DNA from: Serpula lacrymans var. lacrymans S7.9
Lineage: Eukaryota > Basidiomycota > Agaricomycetes > Boletales > Serpulaceae
Assembly (NCBI RefSeq): GCF_000218685.1
Contig: NW_006763290.1
Span: 411,540-475,539 of the forward strand
Direction: 5' to 3'
DNA: 64,000 bases
A program made the position numbers and the translations under genes. How positions within the stretch are numbered: the stretch's first letter is position 1; each line of letters begins with the position of its first letter. Shown here in pieces: positions 10,744 through 21,054 of the stretch. The notes beneath the pieces were generated by a model, which was not told the DNA's origin, did not search any database, and was given only the letters and a program-made list of their open reading frames with translations.

Positions 10744-11110
10744 CATCAGGAAAAACCTAGTTTCCTTTTATAGCTATCATAGCTGTCATAGTGCTATATA
10801 GGGGAAATAGTAGCTATAGTACGCCTAGACAAGTCCCTATTATATAGCTCTATCACAACACAATAGGATCCGCACCCGTGTACAGTGGTTCTGGACTTTT
10901 TGGGCATGCAACCAATCAGTATACTTTCCAAGTACGCCTTGGTAGCTTAGTTGGTAAAGCATCAGACCATGAAAGCTGGAGTCCCAGGTTGAAGCCCTGG
11001 CCAATGCATGTTTTCTCATACTATAAACAAATGTCATAATTTGTCAAGCTCTATATAGCAGGGCTATTTTGAGATGTTTGCTATATCAGCTGTAGTATCA
11101 CAAAAGTGAT
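10744..11110 (+). mobile_element. CATCAGGAAAAA-family repeat with an inserted tRNA-like element
   Basis: Positions 10744-10853 and 11047-11110 align with the uninterrupted repeat at 29948-30123: both have catcaggaaaaacctag, the cgcctagacaagtccc block and ctattatatag. The copy here is split by a 193-bp insert, listed separately. A right terminus was not found, so this is a partial copy. Confidence 0.6.
10854..11046 (+). mobile_element. 193-bp insert with tRNA-Met-like head, SINE candidate
   Basis: The insert is flanked by 8-bp direct repeats AGCTCTAT (10846-10853 and 11047-11054) and is absent from the related repeat at 29948-30123. Its 3' half holds a 73-nt tRNA-like sequence (10936-11008): acceptor 6/7 paired (GCCTTGG/CCAATGC), D-arm GCTTAGTTGGTAAAGC, loop CCATGAA giving a CAT anticodon, and T-arm CCAGG-TTGAAGC-CCTGG. 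The 3' strand of the anticodon stem does not pair. About 80 bp of unrelated sequence precedes the tRNA-like part, which is unusual for a SINE head. A mutated tRNA gene carried on a small insertion is the alternative. Confidence 0.55.
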
Positions 11111-11357
11111 ATATACAATCCATCTCTACTATGGCTGCTCTCATAGAATATAATAGATATAACAACTATCAATGGTTATTTCAGAATGGTCATATTATAT
11201 ATGTTCCACAAGCTTATCATAGTTTTCAAATTCTCTCAGTTTTGTTCACTATTATTATGGTTTCCATACTCTCTCAGTTTCACTCTAACCTGGACAGATA
11301 ATATAAATATCTGATAAACACTTGTGAGTAAAGGTTGACGTAGAGTGGATTTTGAAT

Positions 11358-13228
11358 TTACCTGGGCCTGTAGACCTGTTTAGAGAAATTCAAGGTGGTG
11401 CGAATACCTTTTGCAAGCTCATGAAGATAGTTTTCGACCTGTGAAATATGGAGTGAGGAAAATTCATGTATATTACATTACAAACCCACAGCTGTAACAG
11501 TCAAGGCAATTAATGGCAAAGGTGAGTCTTTGAAATCACTTGGATAGAGGACTCCCTCCCCTTTTTTATGAAACCACTGAATCTGAAGTAGTAGCTTGAT
11601 GATGTGATGTTCAAAAGGTTTTTGCTTATCATCAGAATAAGTCTGAAATACATAGTCATAAAATGTTTAAGAAGAGTACATATGAACACTTACAGAAACA
11701 TCTAAACCACCAAACGTAAAAACACCTTTTCCATTACTCAACAACCACTCCACTATAGTATGTACTTCCTCTGGGAGCTTGTCTTTGAGGGCGTATTCTG
11801 AGAGAATGAGTATCCTAGCCTTTTTTTTGACTTCACCTCTAAGCTGAGCTGCAGCCGTCCACACCTGTTTAAAATTTTGATATTAGTTCTCACTCACATA
11901 ATCAATGATTTTACTTTTTTTCTGCTCGTTCCTTGCATTCTCCAAATCTACTACGGTAGTTTTGAATAGTGAAGAAGAACTTGCAACTTTGATAATTGCA
12001 TTCTAAACAAATTCATCTCGTTTATCAGTACCTGGGAAGCCTTTCACAGTAAAAAGAATGACACACATTTGAGAATGTCCTGCTTTAGCTAGCCTGGAGC
12101 TGGTAGGGCTAAAGCTAGTGATGACGGCCTGTGTAGACTATAAGCCTCATAACTTTAAACTTATTGCACACTTACCTTGGAATCTCTGAAAGGCGTTAAT
12201 GAAGGAAAACTACTGCTATTCCTTTTACGCTTATTGTTAACCAACTGGACACTTTTAGCTGGTGATGCAGTAATCTGTATCTGTATATGTGGATTAGTGA
12301 ACTAGAAAAAAAAGGTAAAACTCACATTGGTACGCAATGATAAGACCATTTTTTTGTAGTAAGGATTGTCCAACTTCTGGGTCAATGAAGGTGAGGGAGT
12401 AACTTGCTGTGAGCTTTCTGATGATGATGCTGCATTAGTACAGCTTATAGCTAAGGTTGAGTTACTTGCCTGTCAAGTGTCTAAAGATCTGCATCAGAGC
12501 ATCTTCATCTTCATCTTCTAGTTCCTCTTCCATGCTATTCCTGGCCCTTTTATGAAGAGGTTCATCTTCACTATCAACATCAGGCCTATCCAAGTCTCCT
12601 TCTTCCTCATCATCCTCAGCCTCCACCATGTGAGCTGCTTTCTGACGAATATCTGGGAAATGTACTATGTAATGGACATGATACATAACACATATTAAAT
12701 GACTCACCTGCTAGCTTGTCAGTATTTGCATCCTTTCCAGATGCTTGCAACTTCTTCATCAGTTGGCTGTATAAGATTTCTTCTGTTAGTTTTGGTGATT
12801 CTGCACCTTTGTGCTACCTATATATTTTCATTCCTTTCTCTATCTATTCTTCTATCATTCACTATTGATTGTGTTCTCTATTATTTCGCCTTTGTGGCTG
12901 CTTTGTTTACCTTTGTTTACAAAACTTCGGACAGTACTGCAGAGTCCAATGCTTCCTATTCTCTAGTTACTCACATTGGACTCTAGGTACTGTATACCTG
13001 TCATACTCTCTAATAATATAGTTACTCACATTGGACTCTAGTTCCAGTCCCTGATTGCTCTCAGCAAGTGGCTAAACACTTCCTTCAAGCTTTGTTCTCA
13101 ATATCTTCATCTTGTGTAAGCCCATCAGAAGAGTTTGATGTCTCTTGAGCCCTGGAATGTTTAGTTAAAGGCTTCTTGGACTTACTCCCCTGAGTTTTGT
13201 TCTGTCCAGATCTTGTCCTAGCAGCCAT
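11358..13228 (-). CDS. DUF6532-like gene 2
   Basis: A multi-exon minus-strand gene. A likely first exon begins MAARTRSGQNKTQGSKSKK (ATG near 13228). Acidic exons follow (12462-12707: DDEEEGDLDRPDVDSEDEP, EEELEDEDEDALM), then GHSQMCVIILFTVKGFP (about 12030-12100), WTAAAQLRGEVKKKARIL...Y (11690-11864), FEHHIIKLLLQIQWFHKKGE (about 11570-11640), and LPLIALTVTAV. It ends with VENYLHELAKG...NFSKQVYRPR and TAA at about 11358. These blocks match DUF6532 (RGEVK..A; IIxxxxxxWF; LPxxAL). The catalytic half looks open, unlike gene 1. The right arm of the inverted repeat (12765-13104) lies between exon 1 and exon 2, so exon 1 may no longer be joined. It follows the TET/JBP-like gene in the same orientation. 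Function unknown. Confidence 0.55.
12765..13104 (-). repeat. right arm of a ~330-bp inverted repeat
   Basis: Inverse copy of 9146-9480. It includes agttactcacattggactct twice (near 12963 and 13020), tttacctttgtttacaaaac (about 12908-12927), and the outer end ctctcagcaagtggcta. Differences from the left arm are numerous, so it is old. It falls between two exons of DUF6532-like gene 2. Confidence 0.7.
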
Positions 13229-13509
13229 CACCAAAATAGTAGACAGAGACAGAGGTAAAAGATATAGAAAATGAGGAATTAGCAAACAGTGGAACATTTC
13301 ATCCCTCACACCTTTCAACTTTCTTCTCAAAAGTGATACAACAAACAAATATACACTAGTACAATTAGTGACAAACTCTGGATTAAACAATTGGTAAATG
13401 TCTAAGAGTATCAAGGTCAAAAAAACAAAATGCAGTACAAAGTCCATGGTTATCAATGTAAAGAAGAATGTCCAGCCTATCCATTTTGCCCATTTCTCCA
13501 ATTATCCAT

Positions 13510-16321
13510 TTATTTGTCAGTTTGCAAGACAATTGAGCCCCTCTGCCCTCTGAAGTGCAAGTTAAAATGAGTTATATCACATGAGCAAAAGAGCACAATA
13601 TCCCCCTTTCTCATCTGCAACACCAGGCCAGGCTCAACAAGGCAAAGCTCTCCCCCTTCATGCTTACCCAGTGGTATGACTAGACAAAAGAGTTTGTCCT
13701 TGGCATCCCTGTGAGCCTTGGTTGAAACATTGATATTGACCACAAGACCTAAGAATGGGCAGGCAGCAGAGGCATTGTTTCCAGGGAGTAACTCAGCATG
13801 TTGTCTGAGTACCAAATATTTGGCAGGTAGATAAGTAGCAAACTACATCAATGGTATCAGCATATTATCCTGTACATAATCAGAAACAATGTCACTCACC
13901 ATTTCATTTATCCATTCAAAGAGATCAGCAAATACAGTTTTAAGTCTCTGGTAAATGTCAGTGTGGTCTTGAATCTCCTTGGACGTATAGGGGACAAGCT
14001 GCAAATAATTTGTTCTTGAGGCATACTTTCTCTTCATCATCAAAGGGGGAATATCATTGGGTGCGTCATTTGCCTTCATTGATTCAGCATAGTTTGTAAA
14101 TGGAAAAAAAAAAGAACTCACTTTTGTACAATGGCGGTTGTACCAAGAGAAATGTAGAGCTTCAAATGTGAAGCCTTCACCTTCAACAGCTGAGTCTACA
14201 TGATGTAAAGATATGGTGGAGCCTAGGCAGGACTGGAAGTTAGGCAGGAGAGTAGTGCAGATTGATTCTGGCATAGAGCTGTTTAAAAATAACATGAGCA
14301 AATCATCGCTGTTTTTCAAGAGAAGAGGGATGGAGGGAACTATTGAGGATGGTATATACAAGTATGCTGAGGGGTCTGTACGAACACCCCCATCATAATG
14401 TTTCTGTATCTAAGAACAAGTATTTAGCATTGATATTGCATACACTACATGACATACCTTGGCTGTCAGGTCCTCTACATTTGTGACCTTGATGGCTCAA
14501 CTTGCCCTTTCTCTTTCTGTTTTGGTCCACTCGTAGTTATCGCCAGGATCCCGCGGTGCAGAGTATTGGCGATTGCCTTCAGCCATATTCTGGAATGTTG
14601 TGCTAACCACATACATTTCAGGGAGGACAACTGGTGGTAATGATGGTGATGGTGGTTGAGAACAAGGCAGGATATCGTCAAGATTGGATAAGGGAGTCAG
14701 AAAGTGTACTAAAGATGTTGTACCTACACCTAAGATAGCCTGACCATGACGATGTATGGGTACATGAGCTATGTCTATAGTGTGCATACAGACTCCCCAA
14801 CAATCTAGACGACGATCTAAGAGTTGGAAAGTACTACAAAAAACCAAAAAAAATCAGAAACTGTTAGAATCAAATGATTGTAACGTACTTGAATCAGATA
14901 GCCTTAAAATTTTGATCAGAAGCCTCAAAATTTGTGCAATCAATATTGGCAGGAAGGCCATAATAACTGAGCACGTCAGGTGCGAACATGCAGTTTATGT
15001 TCAGTGGCAGGTTTTGGCGTAAGCTAGAAATAGTTGGGATGATTCTACTAATCACCAGCTGTCCACTCACAGTAGCTGCATAACATTGTTTAGTTAGCAT
15101 ACACGCAGTAAGAAGTAGTACACTTACATCCAACTGGCCACCTAAAGACATTGGCTATCTCCCATGGTGTTGTTCCATCTATTTCACCAAGTTGAACCCA
15201 TAAGTTCAAGCCTGCAACCAAAATAAGGGCATAGATAGATCCTACATAGATCTGTAAGTATGGTTTAATGCGGACAAAGGTAATCTTACCACCGGCTGCT
15301 ATGGCTGCAAACTTGCAGCCCATAGCATGCCATTGCTCAAACTGTTTCTTAGACGGCTTAGGCTGAGGGAGATCCCTCCAAAGGTTTGCCAGGGAGATAC
15401 CTTGCTGAGAGCGAAGACTAGCATACAAACATAAACATCAGAAAGAAATGATAATTATTTGTAACAATTTTCACTTACCTTTGGGACTTGGCAACGAGCT
15501 GGATGTAGTTGATCATCAGCAAAAAGATGACACCTATGTCTTTACTGGTCATGCGCCAACAGTGCGCCACAACAGAAGCCAAAGACTTGTCCAGGTAGTC
15601 ATTGGTGGACGTAACAGAGGTCAACAGGGAGTCGACAGAGTACGCCCACTCTCCTGAGTTGAACATTGAGGAGTCTTCATGTGCAGCCGCAAGTCCTGCT
15701 ATGAAAGTGTTGACAGCCGAGTTGATCCTAATAGCAGGGTCATTGACTGCTTGCCACAGAGATTGCTGGACAACAACTCTACCCCTTGGACAAGGCCGTT
15801 GACGTGCAGGAGCTGGAGCAGGGGCAGGAGCAGGTTGTTGACATGCAGGAGATGGAGATCGACAAGATCAACGTGCAAGAGTAGGAGTAGGAGCTGCAGC
15901 AGCATACGGGTGTTGACATGGTTGGCGTCTTTGTGAGCGTATCACCGCCAGAGATTGTTGCAGAGATTGATTGGTCTGCAATTCAGACTCATCAGCTTGA
16001 GTTTGCTGTGGAGAAAAAATAGTCAGTAACATTGGCATTAGGAGGGGAGAGCCAACATACCTCTTCACCAAAGCGGGCTGGGGATAATGTTGTTAGGCCT
16101 TGATGCATGGTGACAGAAGGTGAGCTGTCAGAGAGTGACAATGGAACCATTGAGGATGGAGCCACTTTGTCTAGCAGTGCAGAGAGGTCAGCAGGAGTGA
16201 GCATGCTTAGGATACCCACCAGTTGGGCGTGAAAATCCATCAGCTCTGTTGGCAGTGGTTGCTGACCCAGTATCCGAGCGAGAATCTTGACCTGTAGTGC
16301 CGGAATAGTAAATCTGTACAT
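13510..16321 (-). CDS. TET/JBP-like 2OG-Fe(II) dioxygenase gene A (probably decaying)
   Basis: A large multi-exon minus-strand gene. N-terminal exons: 15992-16321, about 15480-16010 (ending GVIFLLMINYIQLVAKSQR) and 15290-15421. Middle exons lie at about 14110-15220. The C-terminal exon (13510-13815) has the dioxygenase core: NINVSTKAHRDAKD (H35 and D37 of this exon as the HxD iron ligands), CLVIPLGKHEGGELCLVEPG, then ITHFNLHFRGQRGS (H83 as distal ligand, R92 as likely 2-oxoglutarate contact). The double-stranded beta-helix plus HRD fits fungal TET/JBP-like enzymes that oxidise 5-methylcytosine or thymine; a plain prolyl-hydroxylase-like DSBH is the alternative. It is homologous over nearly its full length to gene B (56870-59166). 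An in-frame TAG occurs near 14490, and TAA at 13510 cuts a tail present in B, so it may be inactive. Confidence 0.6.
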
Positions 16322-16430
16322 CTTCAGTATACTACAAAGACTGTGGGAAAATGTATGGCAGCCTGACCTTGGTTACACAACGATATGATAAGGTGTTGCA
16401 ATGCTGATAACGTCAAATCAGCAATCTGCT

Positions 16431-16733
16431 GGACCGTGCAAGAATGGACAGTCAGACTGTCCATTCTCACATGGTCCATGGTCCAGTATTGTACCAGAAA
16501 AGATAAGATTAAATGAGCCATGCGAGAATGGACAGTCAGACTGTCCATTCTCACACGGTCCAGTATTGTACCTGCAAAGATAAGATTAGATGAGCTGTGC
16601 GAGAATGGACGGTCAGACTGTCCATTCTCGCATGGTCCAGTATTGTTGTTCCAGCAAAGATAAGATTAGATCACCCAATGAGCCGTGAGAGAATGGATGG
16701 TCAGACTGTCCATTCTCTCACAGCTCATTGGGT
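16431..16733. repeat. array of four palindromic hairpins
   Basis: Four inverted repeats share the core GAATGGACAGTC-A-GACTGTCCATTC. Their centres (gtcagac) are at 16451, 16535, 16612 and 16700, a spacing of 84, 77 and 88 bp. Between them runs a conserved spacer (ccagtattgta..., aaagataagattaaat). Arms are 20-30 nt. The last one (16673-16733) extends outward to acccaatg...cattgggt. Variants occur on both arms (gcgagaat/attctcac). The array lies 110-410 bp upstream of the ATG of TET/JBP-like gene A, between it and a plus-strand gene. Confidence 0.85.
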
Positions 16734-16843
16734 ATTCATTATTGCAATTATATGCGGTGAGTGCGGATACTGAGGTGGAATGAACAGAGACTTACTATTT
16801 TTCTCATAGTGATTATTGGCTTTTCGCAATAGCAACCTGTTGA

Positions 16844-16901
16844 TTCCATGCAGTGTGAGAAAAGAGATCAGCTGTTGTCCCCTTTCTCACACTGCATGGA
16901 A
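16844..16901. repeat. 19-bp perfect inverted repeat
   Basis: Arms TTCCATGCAGTGTGAGAAA (16844-16862) and its exact reverse complement (ending 16901), separated by a 20-nt loop. The sequence is unrelated to the four palindromes just upstream, but the size and setting are similar. Confidence 0.8.
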
Positions 16902-17055
16902 CAATGCGACTGCACACGTCCAACTGTGGATGTGGGTGGCCCTCCGCTTATCATCTTTTGAATCATTCTCTTCTTTGCCCGCCCGCTTACACCTACATAT
17001 TGGTGCAAATATTTAGATTTGAAGTGAGTTTCCTGGGTTTTTTTAAACTACTTAC

Positions 17056-17916
17056 TTGGTTGGCCGAGTACTGAGACATATTTCAGCAGAACATCCCATT
17101 CTCAGTCTGCAAAAACGCACCTGTCCCCCATGTACACAATATCCTCCACTTCCACTGGAAATAGTGCTACCTACTGGTATACCCCCCCCTATTACTTGGT
17201 CAAAGTCCTCTCCTGGACCAGAGGGTAAGTCAGTTATTTAATTTCAAAAAATTACCTGATGGCAATGCACAGCTACTCAACAACAATCTTTTGCCACTCC
17301 CCCGAGTAATCTATCAACATCCACTCTTTCAATATCCACCCATACTGCACCAATCACTACATCTGAGGATCAAGTCCAGCCCATCATTGAGCAAATTGTT
17401 ATGCACTTGAAGTATAATTCTCAGGACGTATATATCCAGGTGAGAAATTATTGTCTGGCTACATTCCTGATCTGATTTTTCCCCCTAGCAATTCTATATT
17501 GAACCATCAAGTTTCTCTGAGTTTGTGGACAAGCTCAGAGAAAGTAACTACAGCACTCTAAGGTACATGAAGTTTTCATGGAGCGCCTCAGTGAACTTTT
17601 ACAGGGGAAACTGTCAGGCCTTATCAGATGGTCAGATGGGAAGTTCAAGTTGAGTTCTAATACATCCAAGTTCCTCTGGCAAAGTCAAATCACCACTGTA
17701 CCCAACTTAGCCCTCAAGTTCCAAAGCCTCAACCCTAGCACTGAGTGGCAGGACTTGTTCATTGTCGAGGTCTCCCACTCCCAATCACTTGGGGATGTCA
17801 CACCATATTTTTGTTTCATTTGGGGCATGAGGACAGTTGAAGAAGTGTTGACCATTGGACAACATATATATTGTTCCCTTAAACTGTACTCCCAAAAAGA
17901 GTATGGCCTGCTTTGA
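17056..17916 (+). CDS. small multi-exon gene, possible PD-(D/E)XK-like domain
   Basis: Exons are supported by GT...AG gaps: a proline-rich first part (about 17056-17225), 17281-17440, 17489-17562 (QFYIEPSSFSEFVDKLRE) and a last part ending at 17916. The last part reads IRWSDGKFKLSS...EWQDLFIVEVSHSQSLGD. A D-G-x-F followed by (I/V)xEVxxSxS is seen in basidiomycete proteins with a PD-(D/E)XK nuclease-like fold. I infer that only from this motif. The gene faces away from TET/JBP-like gene A across the palindrome array. Confidence 0.35.
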
Positions 17917-18864
17917 CTCCGACGGCTCCCCAGCATCATGTGGCTGAAAAGTCGGAAAAACCAATATTTTCTGAAAATTGAATTCCCATGTGAGCTCTAA
18001 ACTATACAATCCTCAGGGCTTAAATCATAAATAGTGAGCTCAAAAAAGGAAACATATAAGATAGGGCTCATGCAAACGCAACCACTATGTGGTGCTGTGA
18101 CATTTGCGTGACAGTTAAGTGATCCAGGAGGATAAGTGTGTGCTAAGTACATTGAGCATGGGAGTAGGTACAATCTACGAAGAAAAATACTATTAGGATA
18201 TAACGAGTTGTAAAAAGAACAATTCAGCTGGCAGGATTTAATCAAATTTCAGGAAAATAGTCACACAAGGAATTATGTCACATGTGACATGTTCATCATT
18301 GGACTGCAGCTTTGATTGTGAATCAAAGCTGCAGTTCAAGGATGAAAACAGTCTGAAAGATAATTAGAAATAATTTCAAAAAGATGCTGTGGATAAGGGT
18401 TGAATATAAGGAAGATATGAGTTGGAATTATTTCATAATAAATGCTTAGGATCAATGATATTGCAATTTAGAGTGCACCCTTGCATAATTTTATAAATAT
18501 TATCTACAAAATATTCTCTTTATGTTGCCTGCCTTGAGCATGATCATTTTGTCAATATTTTCTATATAATATATAAGATAGTAGCACAATGATTTTACTA
18601 AAAATTCCAGACTTAAAGCTGTGAGGACAGGCAAATGATATTAGGGATTATATTTTAAAATTTTGCTTCATATTTTGCTTAGATATACTTAGTATATTTT
18701 TACATAAAAATCACTGTAAGATCATACTGCAAGTCTAGCTATTATAAGTCGATCCCCACAGTGTGTAAGCATCCATAAAGTGCAGTGATTGAGTAGCTAA
18801 CCTGCATGAACGTAGATTAGAAAAGCTGTAATTTACTGTTCTTGTGACACCGCAAATTTATGAC
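17917..18864. other. no gene recognised; one perfect palindrome
   Basis: AT-rich sequence without a supported gene. At 18303-18335 there is a 15-bp perfect inverted repeat (ACTGCAGCTTTGATT, 3-nt loop gtg, then its complement), preceded at 18277 by the small palindrome gtcacatgtgac. Confidence 0.55.
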
Positions 18865-21054
18865 TTATTGGCGCATTGTGCACAGTGGGACAGCATCAAG
18901 CGCAGCAATGTCATTGTGCTCTAAATCGGCCTCGGAATTTGATGGTGGGAATTGACGGTAGGTGCATTTTGTGTGACCCCAGCATTGCTTGATAAAATTA
19001 AGCTTGCAGTGGAACTTGGGGAGAAATACGACCTGGAATCCTCGTGCCCTGCAAGTTTCCTCGAGAAGGGACTCAACCTCCGCAAAATCAAGCTCGTTAT
19101 AGAGCATACAGTGCAAGCAGCAATGTAGGGTGTCTGTGGGGCACTTAAAGCCTGGACATTTGGCACAAATCCCATCAATGTCCTTGTACCCGCGCTCCTC
19201 AAGAAGGTCTACCATCCCTCAAAAGGTGCCTTCCTGTGGATCTCCTGGCGGGAAGTACAGTGACTGTGGTGAGCAGTCTGCAAGCCGAGCATCTGCCATT
19301 TGTACTTTCTCCTTCATGACCTTACCGTTTGTTCTGTAGACCGGTTGCCCGCTTTTGTTAACAACATTCCTCTGAACACCAACAAATGGTCTCCCAGGTT
19401 TTGTTGGGTATTTTGACATCTTGCAGGCAGAAAGAGCATTGTCTGCTTGTTTGAGGTGAGTGGGTGCATTGTTGAAGACAAGGATATGAGTTTCAGTGGG
19501 ATACCAATTTTCAAGAAGATCCATTGCTTGATATGTGTGGCAGAGAACATCTTCATTCAAAAAATATCCCTGGCGGTTCTTGCCAGCTTTGAACAATATG
19601 TGTGTGCATTGTTTGGTGTTGGGGGATGTCATCCAGCTGTAATCCGCAGAAATGAAGCTGGCAACCATGATTAATACACCTTCTCCTTTCTGGCGTGGAA
19701 CTGCCTTCTTGGTAAAGTGAACCCAATAAAATTTACAGCGGTCATTTGCGTAGAATGTCGACTCATTGTGCCACCATACTACGACACTCTTGGCTGCCGG
19801 ATCCCACCAATCCCTTGCCTCCTCAATAACATCCTTCTAAAACCTCATGTTCTATTCCAGTTTGGCAATTGTGGGCAAGAAGCAGGTCTACCAGTGCGTC
19901 ACAACATCTTCACGTTTATGCCCATCAGTGTATTGACCCAATGGTGCTTTTGTCCAGTGGAAATCCATCATATGCATCCACCTGCGGGCGGTTGCCAGTG
20001 AGATTGATTTCTTGAGTCTGTACTGTGATATAATGTCCTCTCTGTCCAGAAAGCGGACAATATCCTGTGCACTGGCATATTTGCCGATTGTTTGAAGATG
20101 TGCGTGATTTTCCTTTGCAAGCTCGCCTTTATCAAGCAAGGACACATACACATTCATTGGGAGGTCTTCCCGATCTGTAATGAACAACCTTGCCCATTTA
20201 CAAACATGTTTGGTGGTGTCCATGCTTGTTTGGAATGAGTGTGCCATTTTCTCGGATGCTGCAGTCCAGGTTGTGGACTGTGACTCGTCTGTGTAAATCC
20301 ACAGGCACATTTTGACCATCTGAAGCTGCTTTTGGAGGAGCTCATCTCCTTCAAAAGGATTGTGACCAATCCCGGATTTCCACTTTGGGTGCAAAATCTA
20401 AGTAGCATCTGCCAGTGCAGCCTTTGCATCAGAAGTTGTGGGTGGTGGTGTGAATGATTGTTTAAATTTGGTGTGTTTGTCATGGATGCCATCATTCCCA
20501 TCATTCTTATCATCTGATTCTTCCCTGGAGTCTGCATTTGTTCCCTTCTCTCCTTTGAACAAAGCATCCTCATCATCCACTTCCTCCACTGTAAGGGCCC
20601 ATGGTTGATGCTGCTTTGGAGGAGATGGACTAGCAGGAGGGAGGGATGGTGCATCCTCGTCTTCGACCTCTTGTAATTTGGGTGACCAGGCTTGTTGGCT
20701 CGTCTGTACCACAGGCACAGCATTGGTGTTTCCACGCAGGTTTAAAGGTGCTATAGTGTGCGTCATGGACAAGTGTGCCACACGACATTGATGGTACCCC
20801 ATCCTTCCCAGAAGATGACCAGGTCGGTGAAGTATTTTCTGCAAAAGTCTTTGCTACTCAAGCCAAGATTTTCTTCAGTGACCAGCAGGGAATCTGTTTA
20901 CTGTTTTCAACTGCAGTCTTTTCTCGTGTGTTTCATCATTGCTTACATTTTCTTTTCCTCCCCCTTTATCACCAAAATTGTCAACTTTGAGCTTCTTGTT
21001 GGCATGGCCCTTGAGATTGGAAATGCGTGAAACTGTTGAACACTTTTTCGTCAT
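18865..21054 (-). pseudogene. DDE transposase, fungal Tc1/mariner-like group, inactivated
   Basis: The start at 21054 gives MTKKCSTVSRISNLKGHANK. Then come an acidic low-complexity region (20398-20844), a helix-turn-helix-like segment (SISLATARRWMHMM...QYTDGHKREDVV), and the DDE core: HNESTFYANDR, AGKNRQGYFLNEDVL, FNNAPTHLKQADNALSA, CPGFKCPTDTLHCC and FHCKLNFIKQCWG. From memory of the family, the core acidic residues are HDES, FDNAP and NFIE. Here all three are changed (D to N, D to N, E to K), each a G to A in the coding strand at a former CpG. Three in-frame TAG codons lie between 19669 and 19890. Family name is by similarity only; I did not find TIRs. Confidence 0.7.

Noticed and set aside
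10936..11008. Functional tRNA-Met gene
   Set aside because: The anticodon stem does not pair and the B-box deviates; listed as tRNA-like only.
12699..12986. Hydrophobic plus-strand ORF (FSFLSLSILLSFTI) resembling a membrane protein
   Set aside because: It lies in the inverted-repeat arm, opposite to DUF6532 exons; AT-rich sequence gives spurious hydrophobic frames.
16431..16733. ORFs 16324-16554 and 16401-16583 with repeated NGQSDCPF peptides
   Set aside because: They are read-throughs of the palindrome array.
17056..21054. KDZ transposase expected next to a TET/JBP-like gene
   Set aside because: I looked for KDZ motifs here and around cassette B and found none. The transposases present are a Tc1/mariner-like DDE type, a Tnp2-like relic and Plavaka.
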